From Bdellovibrionales bacterium (GTDB lineage: Bacteria > Bdellovibrionota > Bdellovibrionia > Bdellovibrionales > UBA1609): a DNA stretch of 47,300 bases. Each line of letters starts with the position of its first letter. The stretch's first letter is position 1. The notes below the pieces were generated by a model. That model saw only the letters and a list, made by a program, of their open reading frames with translations, did no database searches and had not been told where the DNA came from. Location: contig JADJVA010000012.1 of the NCBI GenBank assembly GCA_016716765.1, positions 1 through 47,300 on the forward strand, in the 5' to 3' direction. This document shows, piece after piece, positions 35,944-43,906 of this stretch. The translations under genes were made by a program, and so were the position numbers.

Positions 35944-36582
35944 ATGACAAAAATCATCATTATGACAATTCTTTGTTCAGGAGTTTCGCTTGCTGAAACC
36001 ATACAACAAGGAAAAGATCGACTGCATACGACGACAGCTAAGTTTGTAGAAGAAGAAAATCCTTGGAAGTCATGGACGGTAATAGCCGAGAATATGGTGA
36101 ATATTCCCAAAGAGATGTCCCAATTCAATAAGCCTTCCAGAGGGCTATTTGCTTGGGTCGGTGTGAGTAGATGTAATCTATGTTTTACCGAATTTCGACA
36201 TTTTAGCTCGATAAATGAATTGTATCAGATTTTTTTAACTGAGTTTGATGAAGAAAATGAGCGGTGGTCCGAAACTCGTCGTATTGATCTACAAGAAACT
36301 TTCAATCGTTATTTTCTCCAGGAAGAATGGTGTAACAGAGGTTTTATGGGAACGGGGAAATGCAAAGCACCAATGAGCCAAGTATGGCAGTTTGGTTTTG
36401 GCGAACAAACTAAATGCCCGAATTCTGCTCCTTCTGGGGGGACATGTTTCCTTCTAGAGGTAGAGATAAGACGAAATGAAGTAAATCGTCGCGTCGGCGG
36501 TGATGTAAGAACCACTCAAGTTGTTCAGCTACCAGGCAATTCAGATACAGAAATTAGCGAATCAATACTGCAACAGCATTAA
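35944..36582 (+). CDS. Secreted protein of unknown function
   Basis: About 212 residues. ATG 35944 follows GAGG and starts a Sec signal (MTKIIIMTILCSGVSLAE). The mature part has paired cysteines (SRCNLCF, EEWCNRGFMGTGKCKAP, TKCPNSAPSGGTCF), consistent with disulphides outside the cytoplasm. No family recognised. Confidence 0.65.
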   Translation: MTKIIIMTILCSGVSLAETIQQGKDRLHTTTAKFVEEENPWKSWTVIAENMVNIPKEMSQFNKPSRGLFAWVGVSRCNLCFTEFRHFSSINELYQIFLTEFDEENERWSETRRIDLQETFNRYFLQEEWCNRGFMGTGKCKAPMSQVWQFGFGEQTKCPNSAPSGGTCFLLEVEIRRNEVNRRVGGDVRTTQVVQLPGNSDTEISESILQQH

Positions 36583-36614
36583 CAAGACTTTTCTTACATG
36601 AAGTAGAATAATGC

Positions 36615-36643
36615 TTGACAGCATTTAATGCGACGAATAATTA
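36615..36643 (+). promoter_or_regulatory. Sigma-70-like promoter P3
   Basis: TTGACA, 17 bases, TAATTA. The spacer shares TTAATGCGACG with P1. The ATG of the following gene is 29 bases downstream with an AAAGGGGG ribosome site. Confidence 0.6.
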
Positions 36644-36671
36644 TCCCGCATCTTTATATAAAAGGGGGTCT

Positions 36672-37619
36672 ATGGAAAAATTAATAACAATTCTCCGATC
36701 ATTGGCAGCAACAGTGACGTTTTTTATATTTTTTTTACCATTTCACTCCTTGGGAAATTCCACTTCTTTAATTCCTCATGTCAATTCGATAACTTGCAGT
36801 GCTAGATTAGCAGGAACAGGTAATTTAGCTTTTTCTCTAGACGAAGGCGTTCTGGAGGCCTTTCAAAGAACGCAGCTGGCATACAAGCACGACAAACTAA
36901 TGTGGGATTGGGTGCTCCAAGAAAAGACTCCGCGACATGTCTATAGTAGACGTATTAAAATCGGTGAAAAAATCGAAGGATCAATTGCGGGTTTTCTAGG
37001 AGAAAATAAAAGTTTTACTTACTGACCTCGTTGCGGAGGTCCCATTAATGACCCATGTTTTGGCTCCTCTTTTTCAAATGCGCTGGGATGGCTACAATAT
37101 CTTTGATTTGCCTATAGAATTTAAAAAGTTGGATCCTGAAAGGCGTCCGTTTGAAGTAACTGATGCTCCTGAAGTATTTGGTAATTTTTCCAAAGTTTTA
37201 GTTAACCAGAAAATTTATAAAGGAAGAGGTTTTGTGCCTGTTCTGATAAACGGGAATAGTATTGTTCAGCTGCGTTTTAAAATTATTATTCACAAAATAT
37301 TAGTCACCGGGAAGACTACGTTAGTATCTTCACTTAGTTTTTCAACTAGAGGAAATTCTGAATTCTCTCCACTCACTGCAATTTATCATCAAGCATTTCC
37401 AGGTCGTCCTGTTATAAAAAATGAAGTCAAAAAAATGGAATAATCATTTTCAATGTGGACTCTGGCGAACAAGAATTGAACGAACGCACTTTGGCTGATG
37501 TGATTGAAAGGCTTAGTTATTTGGGAACTTTGACTAGCTCGGGATCAATTCTTCCTGGACCTTCTACTGATGCAGAAGGTCCAATTAGAGAAATAAAGAA
37601 ACTGCGGGATGATAGGTAA
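36672..37619 (+). pseudogene. Secreted protein gene with two frameshifts
   Basis: The signal (LRSLAATVTFFIFFLPFHSLG) and the first 118 residues are read from ATG 36672. The frame is lost near AAATAAAAG (about 37008), continues with VLLTDLVAEVPLMTHVLAPL in the next frame, is lost again at AAAAAAA (about 37430) and resumes with IIIFNVDSGEQELNERTLAD to the stop at 37619. Coding character is clear in all three pieces, so one gene of about 315 codons existed. Both breaks are at A-runs: real decay or sequencing error. Function unknown. Confidence 0.65.
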
Positions 37620-37707
37620 GCGGGATCTGGCCTGTCACGGAGCTTATTGAAAGGGAGATCGTAGATAAACGAATACTGCGGAAGTAATGATGTATAAGAG
37701 TGACTTG

Positions 37708-37974
37708 TCATCCCATCTTGATCTTAAGGACTTTCTCGACGCGCTCCAGGCGCTTGGCCAAGCTGTCTGTTTCAAACACGCAATCGCGCAGAATCTTTTG
37801 CGTGTAGGTCTGATAGCCAGCACCAACTTCAGCGGCGCGTTTACGAAGTTCATCTAGCAGATCGCCATCGAGCCACATGGTTACCCGGACCTTGTGATTT
37901 TTGGGGTCGTCAAAGCCATCCGGCGCTTCCACAGTTCCGTATTCAATTTTTTTCTTCATCTTTGTGGATTTCAT
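37708..37974 (-). CDS. CopG-type antitoxin
   Basis: An 88-residue protein. ATG 37974 follows GGAGGAGTGGA. KVRVTMWLDGDLLDELRKRA, then AEVGAGYQTYTQKILRDCVF is the ribbon-helix-helix antitoxin pattern of BrnA/CopG type. Its operon partner upstream is cut by IS66 element B. Confidence 0.78.
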   Translation of the reverse strand: MKSTKMKKKIEYGTVEAPDGFDDPKNHKVRVTMWLDGDLLDELRKRAAEVGAGYQTYTQKILRDCVFETDSLAKRLERVEKVLKIKMG

Positions 37975-38066
37975 TCCACTCCTCCAACAGTAGGGTTTGA
38001 TAGAGTTGAGCATTTCGAAGAATCTTTTTTAAGAAGGTCTCCGAGAACCCCTTGGTCTCAATCACC
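37943..38066 (-). pseudogene. C-terminal fragment of the gene upstream of the CopG antitoxin
   Basis: The minus strand reads VIETKGFSETFLKKILRNAQ, then YQTLLLEEWNEIHKDEEKN. It overlaps the antitoxin start and is cut at 38067 by IS66 element B. From its place it may be the end of the toxin; the family is not recognised. Confidence 0.5.
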
Positions 38067-38074
38067 GTATCCGT

Positions 38075-39641
38075 TCATTGACCGTGAATGACTACTTCGA
38101 AATTTTGTGTGTAGTTCCATGGCATCCAGTTATCAGGGTTGGACCTGACCAGTTCAAAGTTTTTTTGAATGGACACCATATAGTCAAAAGCGTTGGCCTC
38201 ACTGATGTCACAAGTTTTTATAACTGAGAGAAGAATGTCGCCCACGAAGGCCCCGTATTCACTTTTAAAGAAGAGGAAGTTTTTTCGGTTTAGAACGGGG
38301 GTACGGAGCTGTTGCTCGAGGATATTGTTGTCGATGGGGGCTCCTGGGTGGCGGAGAAATGCGGTGAGCCCCTTCCAATGCTTCTGCATGTATTTGACGC
38401 CGGCTCCTAGTTTTGAATTGGGCTCAGCGAGTTTGTTGGGAAATACTTTGTCAATCCAGGTTTTGAGTTCCCCCATCGGCTGGGCACTTTTCTCTTGGTG
38501 GTATTGGAGGCGCTCTTCGGGGGATAAATTCACATCTTTACAGTGCCGTTCGTTTGCATAGACCTGAGAAATAAGGCCCAGCACAAATTCGCTTTCTCTT
38601 TTAAAGTCCTGCTCGATATCCTTAAATTGCTCCGACCGTGGGTGAGACACAGGTATTTCAATATCTCCTGGGCTCGGTCTTTGATATTATTCATATTCAG
38701 AGCATCTGACATGATGGCAATGGGACCCTGACTTTGCCGCCGAGTCAGGAGCTCTTCCAAATTCTCTCCACTGTATTTCCTTCCGGTAAAATATAGAATG
38801 ATTTTTCCCTCTGGAGTTTCAGAAAGAATGCCCGTGGTGTACATGCCGGTTCTGTTTTTGGTATTTGGCTCCTGAAGTTCATTCTCCCTCATGAGGGAGA
38901 GAACTCTGGCCTTGGTGTCATCAATATAGAACAACGCTCCCTCCGAAGCCTTTCGGACCATGACCTTCAAACCAGAATCATCTGGTTGGCCAGGTTTTCC
39001 GTCTGAGTCCAGAGTGTTGATCGAGCCACAGGGAGCCCGAGCTTTTCTTGTAACTTTTCAAGACGGTAAAATGGCAGAGAGGACTTATAGTGAAGAATGG
39101 CTATCATGGCTTTGGCTTGTGCGTCGAATTTTCCTCCCCTTTTCCGATAAACTCCGCCTCAAATATTTTGCCACACAGGTTACAACGAAGTTTCTGGGTC
39201 TTGTGAACGCTCACTGAAAGTGGCGGATTGCCCGTCACGCGCACATAAATGCCTGGATTCCAGTTGTACACCCTCCCTTTTTGACAGTCCGGACAAGGGT
39301 CCTTTTCCTTTAGATTTACAATCTCATAATTTTGGACACTGGCCGATGGGTAATGATCGTGGCCATGGCGACCACTGCCTCCGGTGTTCCCATGAGCAGG
39401 CTTTTCTCCTGAGGGTCTTTTGTTGAACTTTCTCTGATTGCTTTCCAAATATCTTGCGCAATCTGGCGATGGTGGCACTTTTCAGTCCCACCAAACGATC
39501 TAATTCAATCAAGGCTCTGAGAGAATTGATTAATTCTTGACGAGTTTCTTCCGTTAAGTTTGAGCTCTCAATCTCGTCAATCAGCCGATGAAGCTTCTCA
39601 TCTGTCATCTCAATGTGGATCTTCTTCTTGGCTTTCAACAT
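38075..39641 (-). pseudogene. IS66 transposase tnpC of element B, frameshifted
   Basis: All transposase parts are present in pieces: N-terminus with HTH-like coiled coil, CPDCQKGR and CNLCGKIFEAEF zinc sites, LFYIDDTKARVLSL, IMSDALNMNN, then LSPEERLQYHQEKSAQP, a PGAPIDNNILEQQLR segment (the usual IDNNxxExxxR catalytic Glu region) and the C-terminal SEANAFDYMVSIQKN. Frame changes occur near 39420, 39130, 38970 and 38630, mostly by single bases relative to element A. Confidence 0.88.
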
Positions 39642-40020
39642 CGGAAAAGTCTTCCGCTGATTTCACAAAATTGGAAGTACTTTTCCATTCTGTTTGTGGT
39701 GCGGCTAAATCGGGATTTCCATTCCAGATAAGAACTGCCAACTCTGAGGCTCGTAGCTCACCCGAGACTCCCTCTCCCGTCCTCCACCACTTAAACGATC
39801 CACGACTGAGCCGCTTATGAAATATCCAAAACCCCTGGGAGTCATAAACCAATATCTTGAGAGATTTCCTCGATCTATTGGAGAAAACAAAAAGAGCTCC
39901 ACTCATGGGGTCCTTCTCCATCTGCTCCTTGCAAACTCCACAAAGGCCATCGATTCCCTTACGAAAATCCACAGCTCCGCAGTGGATATAAATCGGTGAG
40001 GACGGACTGATTTGAATCAC
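39610..40020 (-). CDS. tnpB: IS66 accessory protein TnpB
   Basis: A 136-residue intact Orf2. IYIHCGAVDFRKGIDGLCG, then DPMSGALFVFSNRSR and KILVYDSQGFWIFHKRLSRG is the signature of the IS66 TnpB family. The start is GTG, overlapping the end of tnpA by four bases. Confidence 0.9.
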   Translation of the reverse strand: MIQISPSSPIYIHCGAVDFRKGIDGLCGVCKEQMEKDPMSGALFVFSNRSRKSLKILVYDSQGFWIFHKRLSRGSFKWWRTGEGVSGELRASELAVLIWNGNPDLAAPQTEWKSTSNFVKSAEDFSDVESQEEDPH

Positions 40021-40352
40021 CGATGAATTTCAATCGTCAAATCAGAAAGTCGTAAAACAACTCGAGGTGCCTCAACTGTTAGATCGGGGGAAAACTTAAT
40101 AAAGGGCCCAGAATTGTTTGGCACAAAATTCCTCCGCCGAAGCTTAGAGGCGGATCGTTCCCTACTTGCTTTGGATTGAAAAAATCCGGGCGATAAACTG
40201 AGTTCTCGACGCAGGAGGCGGTCATCAAATAGCTCTCGCAGACCAAAAATCCGACTCCTCAGTTCATCAGGAAATTTCTCCTGAGGAGATTTCTTCCTGA
40301 CTCGCCAGGCTTCGATATCTCTCCTTAATTCTTGCAGAAAATCTGAAGTCAT
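40017..40352 (-). CDS. tnpA: IS66 accessory protein TnpA
   Basis: A 111-residue intact Orf1. MTSDFLQELRRDIEAWRVRK and FPDELRSRIFGLRELFDDRL form a small HTH protein; the C-terminus FSPDLTVEAPRVVLRLSDLT is typical of the family. Element A has the same gene with a one-base loss. Confidence 0.82.
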   Translation of the reverse strand: MTSDFLQELRRDIEAWRVRKKSPQEKFPDELRSRIFGLRELFDDRLLRRELSLSPGFFQSKASRERSASKLRRRNFVPNNSGPFIKFSPDLTVEAPRVVLRLSDLTIEIHR

Positions 40353-40492
40353 TGGTTACCGCCTTTGAAAGTGTCAATCGGCGGATTTTACTTAAAAAAA
40401 TATCAGATTCCATTCACGGTCAGTGAACGGATACGATTTAGAATAAAGGATGAATATTCCAAATGAAGGTGGATGAGGCAGGACAGTTGACC

Positions 40493-40739
40493 ATGAGAAC
40501 CTACTTTGTTTATTTCTGTATTGCGCTGTCGTCTGAGTCTTTTTTTCCTGGCCGCACACGCAAAGAAAAGCTGCGTTGAAGACCTGGACAGAATAAAAAC
40601 AGGAAAAGATGTAGTCGGAATTTTCTTCTACCAAACACAAAATGGCAATCTTGAGGACTGTTATGAATCATATGAAATCGTACTTGAAAATAGGGTGCGG
40701 AAGTTGTTATTTGCCCTTACTTCATCAAGATCCCATTGA
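40493..40739 (+). pseudogene. Small secreted protein gene, frameshifted in its signal peptide
   Basis: ATG 40493 (after AGGA) gives MRTYFVYFCIAL, then a one-base change leads to SLFFLAAHAKKSCVEDLDRI and DVVGIFFYQTQNGNLEDCYE in another frame to 40739. Together they read as a signal peptide and a small mature protein. No family is recognised. It borders IS66 element B. Confidence 0.5.
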
Positions 40740-40857
40740 TGCCTATTGGGCTCTCGTCTCATCCTAGAGAATTACTGATTTTCTGCAATAATCATTGGAT
40801 CAGGCCAGAAAATAGGACACGCATTAGATAAATTGCGCATTCTCTGCGGCCTCCCGT

Positions 40858-40903
40858 CCACTTTACAAGCCCAGAAAAGGTTTGATCGGGTTTAGGTTAC
40901 AGA
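40858..40903 (+). repeat. 46-bp inverted repeat, left copy
   Basis: 45 of 46 bases match the reverse complement of 45314-45359 (CCACTTTACAAGCCCAGAA, one mismatch, AGGTTTGATCGGGTTTAGG and TTACAGA). The two copies bound a 4.4-kb segment. The right copy ends 87 bases before the tyrosine recombinase gene. Confidence 0.8.
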
Positions 40904-40911
40904 TCCCTCGA

Positions 40912-41111
40912 ACATCCAGCACAACAGTGCGTTCCTCTCGAGACTTCTGGGCTTCGTGTTTAAACTCGAGAATTCGTTTGTATACGTCTCTTCCATGAAA
41001 TTTACCGATGCCCCCGGATTTTGCCCACTCTCACGCTCGAGATAAGATGCTCTTCTGACTTAACTCCTTTCGCATCGAAAAGGATCTCGCGCCGCTATAT
41101 TTCCAGGTCAC
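40912..41111 (-). pseudogene. Second, decayed copy of the small ORF at 14344
   Basis: The minus strand follows 14347-14552: VTWKYSGARSFSMRKELSQ, a TGA where the first copy has CGA, then GKFHGRDVYKRILEFKHEAQ. The ATG is ACG. The frame is otherwise kept. The similarity runs from palindromic site 4 (41241) to about 40912, where it stops at GTTCGAG, right beside the 46-bp repeat. Confidence 0.75.
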
Positions 41112-41240
41112 CGTTGTTTGCTTATCTCATACTAAAATTCTAGCAAACTGTGTTAGAAAAAAAGCGGCCGTGGAAAATCAATCCTAAGTGTGGGCCATTT
41201 TTGTGGCCTTTGGATTCGTCTTGCTTTCGCGCAAGTAATC

Positions 41241-41258
41241 GTACCGTATCGACGGCAC
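41241..41258 (+). repeat. Palindromic 18-mer, site 4
   Basis: GTACCGTATCGACGGCAC followed by TCATTATGG; one arm base differs. It is the outer end of the inverted copy of the small-ORF unit. Confidence 0.68.
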
Positions 41259-41340
41259 TCATTATGGGTTCCTCTCTGATCTCATAATAATCCAACAACA
41301 TCATCGGGATATAAATAAGAAAACTTTAGTGCTTTTCTGA

Positions 41341-41368
41341 AAGACGTGCCGTCGATACGGCACGTCTT
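41341..41368 (+). repeat. Palindromic site 5, extended 12-4-12 hairpin
   Basis: AAGACGTGCCGT, CGAT, ACGGCACGTCTT, then TTTT. This copy looks like a factor-independent terminator for plus-strand transcription. It also carries the conserved 18-mer core in minus orientation. Confidence 0.7.
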
Positions 41369-41370
41369 TT

Positions 41371-41607
41371 TTAAAATGGGCCTTTCAGACGATGAGAAAT
41401 GTCATCAAAATACGGGTGAATATTTTTGGCCGTATCTATGAAGAGTTTAAAGGGCTCGAGTGCGCTCAGCGGATTATCATCGAGTGCTTCGGTTCGAGCG
41501 CCAAAATGATCTACGGCAGCAGACCTTAGCTCCTTCAAATCGAAGCTAGATTCTAAATGACCTCTGATCCCATTTCTTTGGGAAAGGGAAAGCTCCGTTC
41601 GGACTCC
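41371..41607 (-). pseudogene. C-terminal fragment of an unknown gene
   Basis: A 78-residue open frame without a start: SLSQRNGIRGHLESSFDLKE, ARTEALDDNPLSALEPFKLF and HPYFDDISHRLKGPF. Composition is clearly coding. A stop directly precedes it, so the 5' part is lost. Site 5 follows its stop. No family recognised. Confidence 0.45.
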
Positions 41608-41810
41608 TTAGAAATAATCCAGAAAACCCAAAATTTTACCGCGTCAGATAAAATTATATAAATGGACGGGGGATTCAACCCATCTTTGTGCTCGACTAGA
41701 AAAAATTGAGAGGTGGATTTGAAGGTCTACTGCGAAATGTCACTTTTAAAGGCTATTCTTGCATGAAGTTCAGGTGGATGTTTCCATGCCTAATTTTTAA
41801 GAATTTAACC

Positions 41811-41895
41811 GGTCCAAGTATGTGAGATTTTGACCCCACATATCAGGTCCACATATGTGAGCTTTGTCTGCGTCATACCGGTCCCGTTACGTGAG
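41811..41895 (+). repeat. Three GGTCC...TATGTGAG direct repeats
   Basis: GGTCCAAGTATGTGAG (41811), GGTCCACATATGTGAG (41846) and GGTCCCGTTACGTGAG (41880) lie 35 and 34 bases apart. Such spaced repeats are common as subterminal sites of IS21 elements, so this may be an IS21 end remnant. The rest of 41608-41908 shows no gene. Confidence 0.5.
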
Positions 41896-41908
41896 ACGGG
41901 ACAGGTAG

Positions 41909-42754
41909 TCACTGTGGGAGATTTTCTGGCAATATCCTATTAATATCGTCGATGCTTGGCCACTGAGTGCCATCGGATTGGGCTTGGCCAAATACCGCCA
42001 ATTCCCCGCCAAGATCACCAACCACCGCAGTACGAGAGGCCCTAGAGGTTTCACCGCTGTTGGATAAAATCCAGCCAGTCATTCCTCGTACTCGATAGTC
42101 CACTCCAGGATATTGAATTCGAGCATGGAATTTTAAATAAATCATGCGGTTATCAGGAAGAATAATCACAAGGGAATAGGGATCGTCGTTGAAGTTCTTA
42201 AGTTTTAACTTATGCTCGTCCGTTTGCCATTCGTGGTATTCGCCATTGGCTTCTTCAAGCGATACAGAAATTCCACCTGTATCGCGCGCCACCTGAATCC
42301 GTTTAAGTCCGCCCCCAGTGATCTCATAATACCCGCGCATAGGGCCAGTTAGCACGTCTCCATCGCCATCTCCTTCCTGAAGAGGCAAAACAACTGGCAG
42401 CATTGGCTCTTTGAAATCAGTCAATTTACCTATCAAATCTCCAACTGATTTCGGCTGTGGCAGATCAAGTTTTCTAAGGGTAAATCTATCAACGTGATAA
42501 GGATTGACCTCTTCTTTGGCTTGTGAAATTGGCGTAGCACTTCGTGTCGCTGATGGCATTGCCTGCGATTGTTGAAAGTTGCTTTTGGGTGCATGGTCCG
42601 CTTGTTTTGGAATCGGTCCATGAGCACTTTCTAGAGGTTCAGACTGAAGAGTTTCACTTTCGACTGAAACGACATCAGCGATTCGCCTTTTCTTATGATT
42701 CCAAAAGAAAATCACAACGCAGAAGATAAGAAACCAAAACCACCAATTTTTCAT
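41909..42754 (-). CDS. Membrane-anchored periplasmic protein of unknown function
   Basis: A 281-residue protein with an N-terminal membrane anchor (NWWFWFLIFCVVIFFW) and basic cytoplasm-stop KKRR. Pro/Ser/Gln-rich sequence runs to about residue 85, then a folded C-terminal part with PLQEGDGDGDVLTGPMRGYY and SLVIILPDNRMIYLKFHARI. No domain recognised. It starts 33 bases after the fragment at 42788-42994 and may have been in one operon with it. Confidence 0.6.
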   Translation of the reverse strand: MKNWWFWFLIFCVVIFFWNHKKRRIADVVSVESETLQSEPLESAHGPIPKQADHAPKSNFQQSQAMPSATRSATPISQAKEEVNPYHVDRFTLRKLDLPQPKSVGDLIGKLTDFKEPMLPVVLPLQEGDGDGDVLTGPMRGYYEITGGGLKRIQVARDTGGISVSLEEANGEYHEWQTDEHKLKLKNFNDDPYSLVIILPDNRMIYLKFHARIQYPGVDYRVRGMTGWILSNSGETSRASRTAVVGDLGGELAVFGQAQSDGTQWPSIDDINRILPENLPQ

Positions 42755-42787
42755 AGAATACTTTTAGCCTTCAAAATCGCTATTCTT

Positions 42788-42994
42788 TCAGCTTGAGACT
42801 GGCTTGCTGATGATGTGTTTGACCTGGAACATTTTCAACTCTCCGACCACACCGTTTTCCATGACCGATTGAAAGCTGACAACACCGCGGGCTTCATAGG
42901 TATTTTTACCACTTTCTTGAACTGCGACAAGTTTAATTTTCTCGGGAAGCAGTTTGAGAATGATCTGATGGGGGTTGTCGCTAAAACTGTAAGC
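42788..42994 (-). pseudogene. C-terminal fragment of the gene upstream of 42754
   Basis: An open frame of 68 residues without a start: SDNPHQIILKLLPEKIKLVA, ESGKNTYEARGVVSFQSVME, FQVKHIISKPVSS. It begins exactly at the 12-bp element ACTGTAAGCTTA (42986) that recurs before the recombinase gene, so the 5' part was probably removed by recombination there. Confidence 0.5.
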
Positions 42995-43012
42995 TTAATG
43001 CAGTTTTCTTAC
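42986..43012 (+). repeat. Recombination-like site, left copy
   Basis: ACTGTAAGCTTA, six bases ATGCAG, TTTTCTTAC. The direct copy at 45385 has the same 12-bp arm, a different 6-bp centre and TTTTCTTGC. Confidence 0.5.
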
Positions 43013-43042
43013 ATAAATCGACTGTGATTTAGAGCATCAAAT

Positions 43043-43066
43043 GATCTTGCAATTTATTGCAAGATC
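43043..43066. promoter_or_regulatory. Perfect 11-2-11 palindrome before the TA operon at 43082
   Basis: GATCTTGCAAT, TT, ATTGCAAGATC, ending 15 bases before the toxin ATG. Likely operator for autorepression. Confidence 0.6.
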
Positions 43067-43081
43067 TGGTAGGCTCTCCGC

Positions 43082-43375
43082 ATGAGTCGGCGGGTTTATC
43101 AGCTTAAATTGAACATCAATGGACGGAAAATAGAGTCGGTTGTCATTGATCCTCACTACGCTGAAAAACACTCGGATTCAGTGACCGATGAAATAATATT
43201 GGCTCTGGTAAACCAACTTGACGGAAAATTTTTTGGCCCGGTCGATAGAGATTAAGAGGGGTTTTTCTATTTCGTAAATGACCGGCTAGAACTTAACCAG
43301 AAATTTTATAAACTGATCTGGCTGCTTCATGATAGTGAATTTTATGTTGGTATAGTGAACGCCTACAGGAGGTAA
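43082..43375 (+). pseudogene. Toxin gene with an in-frame stop
   Basis: ATG 43082 gives MSRRVYQLKLNINGRKIESV, then VIDPHYAEKHSDSVTDEIIL, a TAA at 43253, and in the same frame EGFFYFVNDRLELNQKFYKL, IWLLHDSEFYVGIVNAYRR. The two parts read as one 97-codon protein. The ending with strand and NAYRR is like small type II toxins encoded before XRE antitoxins. The antitoxin follows with an overlapping ribosome site. One base change would restore it. Confidence 0.6.
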
Positions 43376-43377
43376 TC

Positions 43378-43683
43378 ATGGATTATCCTAGCAAGAGGCA
43401 ATTAAAAGAGATTGATAAGAAACTCCGGGATATTGAGGGCACCTTGATGGTTGGCCCCAGTTCTTCCCCCGCTGAGAAGTTTCGTTGGGACCTATGCCAA
43501 AATCTCGTAAAATATATGAATGAGAAAGGTTTATCTCAGGTGGAATTTGCAAAGCTATTGAGAATTGATCAGTCAAGGGTCAGTGAGATCGTCAATCACC
43601 GTATTGACAAGGTTTCCACTGACAAGCTGATCTCTTATAATGAAGAAATTGATCCTCGGGTAGAATTTAAGATTGCTAAATAA
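43378..43683 (+). CDS. XRE-family antitoxin
   Basis: A 101-residue HTH protein. ATG 43378 follows AGGAGG. NLVKYMNEKGLSQVEFAKLL, then RIDQSRVSEIVNHRIDKVST is a clear Cro/C1-type HTH; the N-terminal KQLKEIDKKLRDIEG segment may bind the toxin. The gene is intact while its toxin has a stop. Confidence 0.82.
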   Translation: MDYPSKRQLKEIDKKLRDIEGTLMVGPSSSPAEKFRWDLCQNLVKYMNEKGLSQVEFAKLLRIDQSRVSEIVNHRIDKVSTDKLISYNEEIDPRVEFKIAK

Positions 43684-43790
43684 GAGTAACTACCTGTTGC
43701 AATCTGCAAGAAGTAGTCTGTATCTCTACAGGGCCGTCGATAAATTTGGGAGCGCAATTGATTTTCTATTAACTGGAATGACAAGGAGAC

Positions 43791-43808
43791 GTGCCGTATC
43801 GACGGCAC
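43791..43808 (+). repeat. Palindromic 18-mer, site 6
   Basis: GTGCCGTATCGACGGCAC, exact consensus, followed by TCATTATGGAG and preceded by CAAGGAGAC. With site 5 it bounds a 2.45-kb segment that carries the genes at 41371-43683. Confidence 0.72.
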
Positions 43809-43906
43809 TCATTATGGAGATTAGGTTTTAGAGTGCTGAGAGAATCCGTTGTGGTCCTCTTCAGAGATGTAACCAGCACCAACACATATGAAGCGGGATA
43901 TGTTGA

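Larger units (their letters stand above)
38067..40434 (-). mobile_element. IS66-family element B
   Basis: It has the same terminal repeats as element A (GTATCCGTTCA...). Its outer 8-mers differ (CAATCACC at the left, GATTTAGA at the right), so there is no target duplication. tnpA and tnpB are intact here, while tnpC is broken; in element A the reverse tendency is seen. Confidence 0.92.

Noticed and set aside
14201..43808. The palindromic 18-mers are simply rho-independent terminators.
   Set aside because: Only site 5 has a T-run. The sequence, including the loop and the TCATTAT flank, is conserved across unrelated contexts, and site 2 lies at a gene truncation point.
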